The position numbers and the translations under genes are program-made. The notes beneath the pieces are model-generated. The model was not told the origin of the DNA. It made no database searches and saw only the letters and a list, made by a program, of their open reading frames with translations. From assembly GCF_030252345.1 (NCBI RefSeq), contig NZ_CP126980.1:1565501-1629500 (forward strand): a stretch of DNA of 64,000 nt, in the 5' to 3' direction. Shown piece after piece: positions 8,294 to 17,415 of this stretch; positions within the stretch are counted from its first letter, which is position 1; the number at the start of each line of letters is the position of its first letter. This DNA is from Actinoplanes oblitus (GTDB taxonomy: Bacteria; Actinomycetota; Actinomycetes; Mycobacteriales; Micromonosporaceae).

Positions 8294-9142
8294 TCAATAT
8301 GCCGTCTGGATGCGGATGGCGCCGACGTTGATGCGGATGTCGGTGTCCTCGTGCGGCGCCCGCAGCGGCGTGACCACGGCGAAGTTGTCGGCCAGCGCGG
8401 CCAGGTCGGTGCCCGGGTCGAGCTCCTCCTCGGCGGCCTGCACAGCGGTGCGGACATACCCGTCGCCCGCCTCCGCGATGCTCATCTGCACCTGGCCGAA
8501 CCGGGCCAGAGCCGCCTGTTTCAGCCCACGGATCCCGTCCACGTGCAGATCCGGGACGTTCAGGTTGAAAACCGTGCCGGGCGGGGTGTGCAGCAGTGAC
8601 GGCAGCAGCCGCACCGCCAGCTCGGCGCCGCTGGCCCAGTGGTGCTTCTCCTCGTCGGCCTTGTGGATGGCGTCGATCGCGGCGCCCCCGCTGGCCGCTG
8701 TCGCCTGGGCCGGGGTGAGCACGTCCAGTGAGACGGCCAGCCCGCGCAGCCCGGCGTGCGAGGCGGTCAGGGTGGCGCCCACGGTGCCCGAGTGCACCAC
8801 CGCGGCGCCGGCGTTGGCCCCTCGGTTGATCCCGGAGACGACCAGGTCCGGTGGCGGGCCGAAGGCCTCCCGGAGGGCGAGCAGGACGATGTAGGCGGGG
8901 GAGGCGGCCACCCCGTACGACGGGATGTTCTTGGCACCGGCCAGTTCGTGCGGCTCGGACACGATCTTCCCGTCCTGCACCACGGCGGTCATCGAGGCGC
9001 TGCTACCGCTGGACTCGCTGAGCGGGGCGGCGACCACCACGTCGTACTCCGCGTGGGCGAGTGCCCGGGCCAGCCAGCGGATGCCCGGTGCCTCGATGCC
9101 GTCGTCGTTGGTGATCAGGATGCGCGGGTGGCGAGGGGTCAT
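8294..9142 (-). CDS. surE: 5'/3'-nucleotidase SurE
   Basis: Survival protein E, a divalent-metal nucleoside monophosphate phosphatase. The metal site is ITNDDGIEAPG (Asp13, Asp14), followed by APLSESSGSSAS (a conserved Ser ligand) and VSGINRGANAG (an Asn ligand), all in family order. The 282-residue length is slightly above the usual 250-270. The start ATG overlaps the stop of the upstream PfkB-family gene by four bases (ATGA), so the two are probably translated together. The pairing with a sugar or nucleoside kinase suggests a shared nucleoside or sugar-phosphate role, which is inference. Confidence 0.93.
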   Translation of the reverse strand: MTPRHPRILITNDDGIEAPGIRWLARALAHAEYDVVVAAPLSESSGSSASMTAVVQDGKIVSEPHELAGAKNIPSYGVAASPAYIVLLALREAFGPPPDLVVSGINRGANAGAAVVHSGTVGATLTASHAGLRGLAVSLDVLTPAQATAASGGAAIDAIHKADEEKHHWASGAELAVRLLPSLLHTPPGTVFNLNVPDLHVDGIRGLKQAALARFGQVQMSIAEAGDGYVRTAVQAAEEELDPGTDLAALADNFAVVTPLRAPHEDTDIRINVGAIRIQTAY

Positions 9143-10074
9143 GATGCCTTCTTGATCGGGGTCAGCCGGACTCGTTCGGTGAGTACCCGGACGGCGTCGA
9201 CGTGCCCGGTGCCGAGACCGTGCCGGGTGACGTTAAGGGCGCCGGCGGCCGCGCCGGTGCGGACCGCGTCGGTCATCGAGCCGCCGCGGGCCAGGGTGGC
9301 GGCCACCCCGGCGGTCATCGAGTCGCCGGCGCCGCGGTGCTCGGCGGCGGTCAGCCGGGGCAGCGAGACCGAGAAGATCTCGTCGTCGATCAGCGCCAGG
9401 GCGCCCTCGTCGGCCCGCGACACCAGGACCGCCTCGGCGCCCTCCGTGTTGATTTTCACGAGGGCGGCCATCAGCTCCCGGGTCGACCCGTCGGCGGCCA
9501 GCCCGTCCTTGATCAGCTCCTCGTGGCTGATCTTGACGACGTTGAGGCCGGCCTCCAGCACCGACTCCAGGTAGCGCCCGCACAGGTCGGCGATCACCCG
9601 GCAGCCGTTGGCGCGCAGGTCGGCGGCGAGCCGGCCGTAGACCTCCGGCTTGATCACCGAGGGGTGCGCCGGCCCGCTGAGGACGGCGATGCCGGCCCGC
9701 AGGCCCTCGGCCAGGGTGAGGTTGTAGAGCTCGTCCAGTTCGTGCCGGGAGAGCGGCACGCCGGGCCGCTCGGCGAGTTCCTGACGGCTGCCGCTGCGCC
9801 GGTCGTGCACGTACCACCCGCTGCCGTGCTCGCGGGCCACCAGCCGCATGGTCACCCCGTGCAGATCGGCCATCAGCGGGGCCAGCACCCGGCCCACCTC
9901 GCCACCGGCGGCGGTGCAGAGCGTCACCTGGGCGCCCAGCGACGTGATCATGCGGGTCTGCCAGATGCCCTGACCGCCCGGATGCACGTGCAACTCGGGT
10001 TCGTCGTGGTGTTGCTCGATGGTCACCGTCAGCTGGGGAGCCGGCGCGAAGACCATGACCCGGCCGTCACTCAT
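9139..10074 (-). CDS. PfkB-family carbohydrate/nucleoside kinase
   Basis: Ribokinase-like kinase of about 311 residues. It shows the N-terminal substrate loop HPGGQGIWQTRM, an internal NVVKISHEEL block, VLVSRADEGALAL, and the C-terminal PfkB signature HRGAGDSMTAGVAATLA, which contains the catalytic Asp in GAGDS. The phosphofructokinase-1 subgroup (FruK/LacC-like) is the closest match by eye. The start is uncertain: ATGs at 10074, 10083, 10089 and 10101 are all in frame and weakly served by ribosome sites. The longer frame to 10230 adds a basic non-family leader. It is upstream of and coupled to surE. Confidence 0.82.
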   Translation of the reverse strand: MSDGRVMVFAPAPQLTVTIEQHHDEPELHVHPGGQGIWQTRMITSLGAQVTLCTAAGGEVGRVLAPLMADLHGVTMRLVAREHGSGWYVHDRRSGSRQELAERPGVPLSRHELDELYNLTLAEGLRAGIAVLSGPAHPSVIKPEVYGRLAADLRANGCRVIADLCGRYLESVLEAGLNVVKISHEELIKDGLAADGSTRELMAALVKINTEGAEAVLVSRADEGALALIDDEIFSVSLPRLTAAEHRGAGDSMTAGVAATLARGGSMTDAVRTGAAAGALNVTRHGLGTGHVDAVRVLTERVRLTPIKKAS

Positions 10075-10139
10075 GACTCGCATTCTCATCTTTTCGCGCA
10101 TCCGGCGTGGCGGTTCGCAAAAAGAACAGAAGCGACGTT

Positions 10140-10484
10140 TTACAACTCGAAGCTCTCGGCGGTCAGATCGACGATCGCGCCGGCCAGGTCCGGCCGGGCC
10201 TGGAGCAGATCCTGCAGACGCCACCGCCACTTGCCGGCCTCCACGTCCATCGGGTACCGGTCACCGTCATCCCAGATCCCGGAGGCGATCAGGTAGTCGC
10301 GGGTGGCGATCAGCTGTTCCTGGACGTCCGGGCCGAGCCGGTCCCGCACCCGGCGGCTGAACTCGGCGAAGTTGTGCCGCGTGGCCGCCCGGACGAAGGC
10401 TCGCGCCCCGTCCCAGGCGACCCGCGGCTGGTGTTGCACATGTGTCATGCAGTGATCGTGCTCGGCCGATGTGATGATCGCCAT
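10140..10484 (-). CDS. Small hypothetical protein
   Basis: A 114-residue protein (or 102 residues from an ATG at 10448) that I do not recognise. The body is hydrophilic and helical: PRVAWDGARAFVRAATRHNF, RRVRDRLGPDVQEQLIATRDYL and KWRWRLQDLLQARPDLAGAI. No membrane segment or signal is visible. The start at 10484 follows GGCGGG. It sits between the HelD-type helicase and the kinase gene on the same strand. Confidence 0.6.
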   Translation of the reverse strand: MAIITSAEHDHCMTHVQHQPRVAWDGARAFVRAATRHNFAEFSRRVRDRLGPDVQEQLIATRDYLIASGIWDDGDRYPMDVEAGKWRWRLQDLLQARPDLAGAIVDLTAESFEL

Positions 10485-10500
10485 ACCCGCCGGTGTGGTT

Positions 10501-12624
10501 TTACGGGTGCCAGGCCGGGTCGGCGCCGACAGTGGTGAGGCGCTGGGTGGCACGCGACAGGGCGACGTAGAGGGTGCGCACGCCGGCCCGGTCGACAGCG
10601 ATCTCACCCGGCTCGACCAGCACCACGGCGTCGTACTCCATGCCCTTGGCCTCCAGCGCGGTGACCACCTGGACGCGTTCCGGCAGGCCGGTGACCCAGC
10701 CGGCGACCTCGTCGCGGCGCGGCACAGGGGCGATCACACCGATCGTCCCGTCCACGTCGGCCAGCTGTTTCTCGGTCAGCTCGCGGACCGTGCCGGGCAG
10801 CGCCGCCCGGCCGGCGACCACGTCGACCGGGTCCACGCCGGTGGACCGGACGGCGCGGGGCAGCGGCAGGTCGGGCAGGATCGCCCGGATCACCCCGGCG
10901 GCGACCGCGAAGATCTCCGAGGAGTTCCGGTAGTTGGTGGTCAGCGCGTAGCTGTTGCGCTTGCGCGAGCCGAGCGCCTTCTCCCGGGCCCGGTCCAGCT
11001 CGGCCGGGTCGCCCGACCAGGCGGTCTGCGCCGGGTCGCCGACGATGGTCCAGGACGCGTACTGCCCGCGGCGGCCGATCATCCGCCACTGCATCGGCGA
11101 GACGTCCTGCGACTCGTCGACCACCACGTGCGCGTAGTCCCGGTAGTCCTCCTCGCGCTGCACCTGCTGCGCCCGCTGGGCGGCCTGCCGGTCGGCGAAC
11201 GTGCTGACCTCCTGGATCCCGTCCCGCACGTGGAACGGGTTCTTGGTCTTGCGCTGCGGCTGGCGCGGGCGGCCCATCAGCTCGTCCAGCTCGTCGAGCA
11301 GCGCCACGTCGGCGATCGTCGGGCCGTGCTCGGCGAGACCGTCGAACGAGCCCTGCAGGGTCGCGATCTCCTCGCGGGACAGCACCCCGTTGGCGTACGC
11401 CCGGAGCCGTCTCGGGTCGGCCAGCCAGCGCAGCACCCGCATCGGGGTGAACCGCGGCCACCACGCCTTCAAAAAGTCCCGGAAGTCGGTCCGGTCGGCC
11501 AGCTCGGCCTCGAACTCGCGCTTCTCCGGCAGGCCCGTCACCTTCTGCTCGCGGGCCTGCGCCCAGAGCGCGTCGAAGATCCGGTCGAAGCCCTGACCGC
11601 GGACCTCGTTGCGGCGGGCGCCGCGCTGCAGCACCTTGCGCCGGATCTGGTCCAGCTCCGGCGTGCCCAGCCGGAGCAGGGCACCGCGGTAGAGCAGGCG
11701 CAGCTCGGCGGGACCGCCCGGCACCGCGTCGTGCGAGGCCCGCTCCAGCACCCGGCGCATCCGCAGCGAGCCCTTGATCGCCGCCACCTCGCCGGCGTCC
11801 ACCCGGGTCGCGTCCCATCCCGGGACCAGCGAGCCGAGCGAGCGCAGCGTCGCGGTGTCCTCGCCGAGCGAGGGCAGCACTGTCGCGATGTACTCGACGA
11901 AGACGCCGGACGGGCCGACCACCAGGATGCCGCCGCCGGCGAACCGGCTGCGGTCGGAGTAGAGCAGGTAGGCGGCGCGGTGCAGGGCCACGGCGGTCTT
12001 GCCGGTGCCCGGGCCGCCGGTGACGATCGTCACGCCGGAGGCGGGGGAGCGGATCGCCTCGTCCTGCTCGCGCTGGATGGTGGCGACGATGTCCCGCATC
12101 CCGCGGCCGGTCGCCTTGGCCAGGCTGGCCAGCAGCGCGCCGTCGCCGACCACCCGCATCCCGGGCGGGGCCGACTCCGGGTCGAGCAGGTCGTCCTCGA
12201 TGCCGGTGACCCGCTCCCGGCTGGACTGGATCATCCGGCGGCGCACCACGCCCAGCGGCTCGGCCGGGGTGGCCTGGTAGAAGGCCGCGGCGGCGGGCGC
12301 CCGCCAGTCGACGACCAGCGGTTTCGAGCTGTCGTCGCGGATACCCATCCGGCCCACGTAGTGGGTGGCGCCGGTTTTCAGGTCGAGGCGGCCGAAGACC
12401 AGCCCCTCGTACTCGGTGTCGAGCGCGTGCCGGCGCCGGGCCGCGTGGTAGACCATCGCGTCGCGCTCGACCAGCGCGCCGAAGGTGCCCACCCCGGCGA
12501 GCTGGTAGCCCTCCTTCTCGGCGCGGGACGCATCCTGGCGCAGCTCGGCGAGCCGGGCGTACACCCGGTCCACGTGCTGCTGTTCGACCGCGATCTCCTG
12601 TTGCAGGACGGTGGCGTCGCTCAA
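10501..12624 (-). CDS. HelD/HelR-type UvrD-like ATPase (RNA polymerase recycling)
   Basis: Superfamily 1 ATPase of 707 residues resembling HelD/HelR, which pull stalled RNA polymerase off DNA and in some actinobacteria protect it from rifampicin. Visible: N-terminal coiled coil (about 5-40, EIAVEQQHVDRVYARLAELR), Walker A GGPGTGKTAVALHR near residue 203, DESQDVSPMQW near 503, NYRNSSEIF, and the C-terminal LYVALSRATQRL near 686. The start chosen is a TTG at 12624 behind AAGGGAG. An ATG at 12702 would add 26 unlike residues. Whether it confers drug tolerance cannot be read from sequence. Confidence 0.88.
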   Translation of the reverse strand: MSDATVLQQEIAVEQQHVDRVYARLAELRQDASRAEKEGYQLAGVGTFGALVERDAMVYHAARRRHALDTEYEGLVFGRLDLKTGATHYVGRMGIRDDSSKPLVVDWRAPAAAAFYQATPAEPLGVVRRRMIQSSRERVTGIEDDLLDPESAPPGMRVVGDGALLASLAKATGRGMRDIVATIQREQDEAIRSPASGVTIVTGGPGTGKTAVALHRAAYLLYSDRSRFAGGGILVVGPSGVFVEYIATVLPSLGEDTATLRSLGSLVPGWDATRVDAGEVAAIKGSLRMRRVLERASHDAVPGGPAELRLLYRGALLRLGTPELDQIRRKVLQRGARRNEVRGQGFDRIFDALWAQAREQKVTGLPEKREFEAELADRTDFRDFLKAWWPRFTPMRVLRWLADPRRLRAYANGVLSREEIATLQGSFDGLAEHGPTIADVALLDELDELMGRPRQPQRKTKNPFHVRDGIQEVSTFADRQAAQRAQQVQREEDYRDYAHVVVDESQDVSPMQWRMIGRRGQYASWTIVGDPAQTAWSGDPAELDRAREKALGSRKRNSYALTTNYRNSSEIFAVAAGVIRAILPDLPLPRAVRSTGVDPVDVVAGRAALPGTVRELTEKQLADVDGTIGVIAPVPRRDEVAGWVTGLPERVQVVTALEAKGMEYDAVVLVEPGEIAVDRAGVRTLYVALSRATQRLTTVGADPAWHP

Positions 12625-12778
12625 GTCGGTCGTTCTCCCTTTCGTGCGCACCACCAGCGCGCTCGCGCGAAGGGGGCAATCGAACTTACTCCTGCCCGGC
12701 AACGCGCGTCACAGCGGCCCGGTGTTCGCCGCGTTGTTCGAGCCTTTCAGAAACGACCGGGGGTGGGCGGATGTTCCG

Positions 12779-13720
12779 CTAAGCCGCCTCGGGGTAGGCC
12801 GTGCGGCGGTGTGCCCTGCGGGTGCCGCGGTTCACCCGGCGGACGATGCTCAGCAGCGCGGCGGAGACCTCCTCCGGGCGCTCCAGCGGCAGCATGTGGC
12901 CGGCGCCGGGGCAGACGGTCAGCTCGGCGCCCGGCAGCGCGGCGGCGATCGACTCGGCGCACGGCGGCGGAGTCAGCCGGTCCCGGTCGCCGACCAGCAC
13001 CGCGGCCGGGATCCGGCCCACCGTGGCCAGGGTGTCCAGCCGCTGCTGGGCGCCGATGGAGCTGCGGAACCCGCCGATCGACCGCAGCGACGCCCGGCCC
13101 ACGCTGCGCAGGGTCAGGCCCAGGTCGTCCTCGCCGCACCGGTCGCCGAACAGCAGCCAGCGCAGCGCCGGCGCCAGCGCGGGCAGCACCGCCCGGTGCG
13201 GGCGCCAGGCGCCGGACCGGGCGAGCAGGCCGGCACCGAGCGTCTCGCCGGCCCGCAGCACGCCGGCCACGGTGGGCGACAGGCCGTACCGGGTGTGGGT
13301 GTGCCCCTCGGCGGTGGTGGAGACCAGCAGCAGCCCGGCCACCCGGTCGGCGAACTCGGCCGGGTGGCGGTGCGCGTACTCCATGATCGTCATGCCGCCC
13401 ATCGAGTGGCCGCCCAGCACCACCGGCCCGGCCGGGGCCAGCCGGCGCAGCACCTCGGCCAGGTCGTCGCCGAGCTGGTCCAGGGTGGCCGCGTGCCGCC
13501 GGGTGGCCGAGGAGCGCCCGTGCCCGCGGATGTCGTAGGTGATCACTCGCGGCTGCCGCCGGCCCAGTCCGCCGAGCGCGTCGACCTGGCGCCGCCAGGT
13601 GCGCCGGTCCAGGCACCAGCCGTGCAGCAGCACGACGGTCACCGGGGCGTCCGCCGGGCCGGAGACCTCGGCGTGCAGCCGTACACCGTCGGCGAGGGTG
13701 ATCTCGGTACGCTCGAACAT
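12779..13720 (-). CDS. Alpha/beta hydrolase
   Basis: A 313-residue cytoplasmic alpha/beta-fold hydrolase. The oxyanion region is VLLHGWCLD (about 30-38), the nucleophile elbow is GGHSMGGM with Ser106, the acid is Asp247 in VGDRDRL, and the base is His275 in GAGHMLPLE. The start at 13720 has a GGAGG ribosome site five bases upstream. A longer frame to 13774 is not needed. The C-terminal 20 residues are strongly basic (RRVNRGTRRAHRR), which is unusual for the family and may bind nucleic acid or membrane. Substrate unknown. Confidence 0.88.
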   Translation of the reverse strand: MFERTEITLADGVRLHAEVSGPADAPVTVVLLHGWCLDRRTWRRQVDALGGLGRRQPRVITYDIRGHGRSSATRRHAATLDQLGDDLAEVLRRLAPAGPVVLGGHSMGGMTIMEYAHRHPAEFADRVAGLLLVSTTAEGHTHTRYGLSPTVAGVLRAGETLGAGLLARSGAWRPHRAVLPALAPALRWLLFGDRCGEDDLGLTLRSVGRASLRSIGGFRSSIGAQQRLDTLATVGRIPAAVLVGDRDRLTPPPCAESIAAALPGAELTVCPGAGHMLPLERPEEVSAALLSIVRRVNRGTRRAHRRTAYPEAA

Positions 13721-13868
13721 GGGCACCTCCGCGTTGTTCACGGCCCCGTCGTACCCACGGGTAATAATCATCACTCGCGATCACGGCGTACGCCACTCAT
13801 CCGGACGTGTCGCGTGACCTGCCTCGCAATCACTTTCGCCGGCCGTCCGGGCAGCGAGAATCGACGGC

Positions 13869-14477
13869 ATGGCAGGCATCCACACCGTCCCGGCCCTCAC
13901 CCCCGCCACGGCCCTGGGTGAGCTGATCACCGGCAACAAACGATTCGTGTACGGCAAGCCGCACTACGGGCACAACGTCACCCAGGCCGCCGCGACGGCC
14001 GGCGGCCAGCAGCCCCACTCGGTGGTGCTCGGCTGCATCGACTCGCGAGTACCGCTCGAGGCGGTCTTCGACCAGCCGTTCGGCGCGATCTGCGTGGCCC
14101 GCTCCGGCGCGCACGTGCTGGACCGGTCGGTGCTCGGCTCGGTGGAGTTCGCCGTCGACGCGCTCGGCGTCTCGCTCGCCCTGGTGGTGGGGCACAAGCG
14201 GTGCGGCGCGGTGACCGCGACGGTCGGCGCGGTGCGCTCCGGCGACCGGCCGGGCGGCGACGTCGGCTATCTGGTCGACGAGATCGCCCCGGCGGTCGAC
14301 GGGGTCGACCTGGACGACCCGGGCGCCGCCGAGCTGGCGATCCGGGCGCACGTGATCCGGACCGTGGAGCGACTGCGGGAGAACGAGGGCCTGGCCGCCG
14401 GGATCGCCGAGGGCCGGCTGAAGGTGGCCGGCGCGATCTACGACCTGGACAGCGGCTGGGTCGAGTTCCTCGACTGA
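13869..14477 (+). CDS. Beta-carbonic anhydrase
   Basis: Zinc enzyme interconverting CO2 and bicarbonate in the cytoplasm; 202 residues. Zinc ligands and catalytic dyad are visible: Cys56, Asp58 and Arg60 in GCIDSRV, and His109 and Cys112 in VVGHKRCGAV. The strand after the first motif reads CVARSGAHVLD rather than the more familiar RNAGN type, a subfamily variation. It is monocistronic, ends in a strong hairpin at 14521-14558 and is divergent from the hydrolase gene. Bicarbonate supply for the nearby acyl-CoA carboxylase is possible but is only inferred from proximity. Confidence 0.92.
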   Translation: MAGIHTVPALTPATALGELITGNKRFVYGKPHYGHNVTQAAATAGGQQPHSVVLGCIDSRVPLEAVFDQPFGAICVARSGAHVLDRSVLGSVEFAVDALGVSLALVVGHKRCGAVTATVGAVRSGDRPGGDVGYLVDEIAPAVDGVDLDDPGAAELAIRAHVIRTVERLRENEGLAAGIAEGRLKVAGAIYDLDSGWVEFLD

Positions 14478-14520
14478 GCCGGTCCTCGCCGACCCTTTGA
14501 GCTGATCTTCGTCAGATGCG

Positions 14521-14558
14521 AAAAGGCACCTCCCGGTCGGAACCGGGAGGTGCCTTTA
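14521..14558. terminator. Bidirectional intrinsic terminator
   Basis: Hairpin with arms AAAGGCACCTCCCGGT and ACCGGGAGGTGCCTTT flanked by A/T-containing ends. It lies between convergent genes (carbonic anhydrase and a minus-strand small gene) and can serve both. Confidence 0.88.
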
Positions 14559-14570
14559 CCGCGTGTCTGC

Positions 14571-14897
14571 TCAGCCCTCGAAGACGCCGGCGTCGACGAG
14601 CCGCTTCTCCGTGTCGGCCCAGCCGTGCTCCGGGTTGACGGTGTGCAGCGCGCCCAGCTCGGCGCGGATCTTGGCGCCGTGGCCGGCCGCGGCCAGCGTG
14701 CGGATCTCCTCGACGAAAGCGTCCGAGGTGGTGCTGAGGTGCGTGGTCTTGCCGTTGGTCAGGTTGCGCACGTACGCGTAGCGGCCGTTGGCGAGCGGGA
14801 TGAGGTACTTGTACTCACCGAGCACGCTGAGGGCGCCACCGGTGCCCTGGCCGGCGCGGACTGATGCGCGGGCGGTCTTTGAGGTGTTGCTCGCCAC
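14571..14897 (-). CDS. Conserved hypothetical protein (about 108 aa)
   Basis: Small cytoplasmic protein of unknown function. The GTG start at 14897 is preceded by AAGGAG at a seven-base spacing; the longer frame to 15068 is rejected for that reason. The protein begins VASNTSKTARASVRAGQG and continues with YKYLIPLANGRYAYVRNLTN, KTTHLSTTSDAFVEEIRTLA and a C-terminal HTVNPEHGWADTEKRLVDAG. No domain is recognised. The compact well-formed gene with its own terminator suggests it is genuinely expressed. Confidence 0.75.
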   Translation of the reverse strand: MASNTSKTARASVRAGQGTGGALSVLGEYKYLIPLANGRYAYVRNLTNGKTTHLSTTSDAFVEEIRTLAAAGHGAKIRAELGALHTVNPEHGWADTEKRLVDAGVFEG

Positions 14898-15142
14898 GGC
14901 GGTACTCCTTGAGGAAAAGCTCGAGACAGAGAAAAAAGGCCGTGGCAACTCTACACGACGCCTGGTGAACCGCACCGTCGGAGCAGGTACGAGCGTTGGA
15001 CCGGATATGCCACTACGGCGGCTCCCATAGTCGATGTTGCGGATTCTCTGGCGCACCATCCGTACCAACCGGCATCATGGGACACGATCAACCGCGGTCG
15101 AGGTCGTAGGGGAAGACGCACCTCGGTCTCCGGGAGGTCACC

Positions 15143-15634
15143 GTGCCAACGTGTGGCGTCGTATACGTCCACTCATCTCCGCTCGCCGTGTGCCAGCACG
15201 TCGAGTGGGCCATAGCGCGCGTCCTGACCGCGCCGGTCAATCTCCAATGGACCGTGCAGCCGGTCGACCCCGGCATGCGCCGTGCCGAGTGCAGCTGGAC
15301 CGGACGCGCGGGAACTGGCGCCGAGCTGGCTGCTGCCCTCCGGCAGTGGCCCATGATCCGTTTCGAGGTGACCGAGGAACCAAGTCCCGGGCTCGACGGC
15401 GAGCGGTTCATGCACGTCCCGGGCCGGGGGCTGTTCCACGGCACGATGGGCGCCTCGGGCGACATCCAGATCGGCGAGGACCGGCTGCGGGCCATCATGG
15501 CCTCGGCCCGGGCCCCCGAGGCGCTGACGCATGCCCTGGAGAAGGCGCTCGGCAGTGCCTGGGACGCCGAGCTGGAGCCGTACCGGTACGCCGGCGACGG
15601 GGCTCCGGTCACACTTCTCACCCGGGTCGGCTGA
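15143..15634 (+). CDS. DUF3145 family protein
   Basis: A 163-residue actinobacteria-specific protein of unknown function. The family is recognisable from MPTCGVVYVHSSPLAVCQHV, the block CSWTGRAGTGAELAAALRQW, RFEVTEEPS, and GERFMHVPGRGLFHGTMGAS. The GTG start at 15143 is directly behind GGGAGG. From memory this family sits next to the fatty-acid synthesis genes in Streptomyces as well, so conserved linkage hints at a role in lipid or envelope metabolism. That is inference. Confidence 0.9.
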   Translation: MPTCGVVYVHSSPLAVCQHVEWAIARVLTAPVNLQWTVQPVDPGMRRAECSWTGRAGTGAELAAALRQWPMIRFEVTEEPSPGLDGERFMHVPGRGLFHGTMGASGDIQIGEDRLRAIMASARAPEALTHALEKALGSAWDAELEPYRYAGDGAPVTLLTRVG

Positions 15635-15658
15635 CGGCGGTTTTCCCGACCTGATTCG

Positions 15659-17401
15659 ATGGCTGGTGTGAAAAAGCTGGCCCGTGTCGCATTTGTCGCC
15701 CCGCTGCTGCTGCTCGCCGGAGCGTGCGGCGACAATGCCGACGCGCCGGAGAACCCGCCGCCGAGCGCCGCACCGGTGAGCGCCTCGGCGCCCGCCCCGA
15801 TCTCCGAGTCGGCGTCCGCGCCACCGGCCGATCCGGCGGCGCGCGCGGCGGCGACGGTGGCCGGGCTCAGCGACGAGGACCTGGCCGGGCAGGTGCTGAT
15901 GCCGTACGCGTACGGCGGCTCGGCCACCCAGGTGGACGCCGGATCGGCGGCCGGCAACCGGGCCCTGGCCGGCGTGGACACCCCGGCCCAGATGATCGCG
16001 AAGTACCGGCTGGGCGGTCTGATCCTGGTGTCGTTCACCCCGGACGACCCGACCGGCAAGACCAACCCCACGTCGAACGTGGAGAACCCGAAACAGGTCC
16101 GGGCCCTCACCGACGGCCTCCAGGCGGCCGCCCGCCAGCTGCCGGCCGCCGCCCCGCTGATGATCGGCACCGACCAGGAGTACGGCATCGTGACCCGGGT
16201 CGCCGACGGCGTCACAGCGCTCCCGTCGGCGTTCGCGATCGGCGCGGCCGGCCGGCCCGAGCTGACCGAGGCGGCCTGGCACGCGGCCGGCGAGGAGCTG
16301 GCCGCGATGGGCGTCACCGTCGACTTCGCCCCGGTCGCCGACACCCTGGGTACGGCGGGCAGCTCGGTGATCGGCTCCCGGTCGTACGGGACGGACGCCA
16401 AGGCGAACGCCAACCAGGTCGCCGCCGCGGTGCGTGGCATGCAGGCGGCCGGCGTCTCGGCGGCGCTCAAGCACTTCCCCGGACACGGGCACACTACCGG
16501 GGACAGCCACGACGAGCTGCCGCTGATCAAGCAGAGCCTGGCCGCCTGGAAGGCGCAGGACCTGCCGCCGTTCCAGGCCGGGGTGCAGGCCGGCGCGGGC
16601 GTGGTGATGTCCGGCCACCTCAACCTGCAGGCGGTCGACAAGGGCACTCCCGCGACCTTCTCCCACAAGATCATGACGGACGTGCTGCGCGGCCAGCTCA
16701 AGTTCAGCGGGGTGGCGATCACCGACGCGATGAACATGGCCCCGGCCCGGAAGTGGCCGGCCGGCGAGGCGGCGGTCCGCGCCCTGAACGCCGGCAACGA
16801 CATGCTGCTCATGCCGCCGGACATCGGCGCCGCCCGGGACGGCATCGTGGCCGGCCTGCGGAGCGGCGCGCTCAAGCGTGAGCGGCTGGTCGAGGCGGTC
16901 ACCCGGATCCTCACGCTGAAGTTCCGCACCGCCGCCACCCCGCAGCCGGACCTGTCGGTGCTCGCTTCGGCGCCGCACCAGCAGGCGGTGGCGGCACTGG
17001 ACGCCGCCTCGATCACGGTGCTCCGCGGCAAGTGCTCGGGCCCGCTGGTCAACGGTCCGGTCACGGTGACCGCCCCGTCGTCCCGTGAGACGGCCCGGGT
17101 CAACCTGGTGCACGCCCTGCAGGAGGCCGGCGTCGAGGTGCGGGCCGCGGGCGGCGCGGAGATCCGCCTGGTCGGGTACGGCGACAAGCCGGTCGACCTG
17201 TCCCCGGAGGCGGCGGTCACGGTGATGATGGATCTGCCGGGGCTGCTGGCGTACGCCAAGTCGCCGACCCTGGTGGCCACCTACTCGTCCAGCAAGCTGT
17301 CCCTGACCGCGCTGGCCGCGGTGATCGCGGGGAAGACCACGGCGCCGGGCAGGTCGCCGATCGCGGTGGCCGGGCTGCCGCGCAGCGCCTGCGTCAAGTA
17401 G
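15659..17401 (+). CDS. Glycoside hydrolase family 3 lipoprotein (beta-N-acetylhexosaminidase-like)
   Basis: Secreted, lipid-anchored hydrolase of 580 residues. The N-terminus is a lipoprotein signal with lipobox LLAGAC, Cys23 becoming the lipidated residue. The GH3 barrel includes DQEYG, VDFAPVADT and the NagZ-type signature KHFPGHGHTTGDSHDELP near residue 270, carrying the His and Asp used by GH3 N-acetylglucosaminidases. It also has GVAITDAMNM near 350 with the nucleophile Asp. A C-terminal domain of about 140 residues follows. It probably trims GlcNAc from peptidoglycan or chitin fragments outside the cell. It converges on the accD gene. Confidence 0.92.
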   Translation: MAGVKKLARVAFVAPLLLLAGACGDNADAPENPPPSAAPVSASAPAPISESASAPPADPAARAAATVAGLSDEDLAGQVLMPYAYGGSATQVDAGSAAGNRALAGVDTPAQMIAKYRLGGLILVSFTPDDPTGKTNPTSNVENPKQVRALTDGLQAAARQLPAAAPLMIGTDQEYGIVTRVADGVTALPSAFAIGAAGRPELTEAAWHAAGEELAAMGVTVDFAPVADTLGTAGSSVIGSRSYGTDAKANANQVAAAVRGMQAAGVSAALKHFPGHGHTTGDSHDELPLIKQSLAAWKAQDLPPFQAGVQAGAGVVMSGHLNLQAVDKGTPATFSHKIMTDVLRGQLKFSGVAITDAMNMAPARKWPAGEAAVRALNAGNDMLLMPPDIGAARDGIVAGLRSGALKRERLVEAVTRILTLKFRTAATPQPDLSVLASAPHQQAVAALDAASITVLRGKCSGPLVNGPVTVTAPSSRETARVNLVHALQEAGVEVRAAGGAEIRLVGYGDKPVDLSPEAAVTVMMDLPGLLAYAKSPTLVATYSSSKLSLTALAAVIAGKTTAPGRSPIAVAGLPRSACVK

Positions 17402-17415
17402 GCGCCGCCGGCCGG

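Noticed and set aside
10471..13386. Long plus-strand frame of 971 codons
   Set aside because: It is antisense to the HelD-type helicase and hydrolase genes; it has no recognisable domain.
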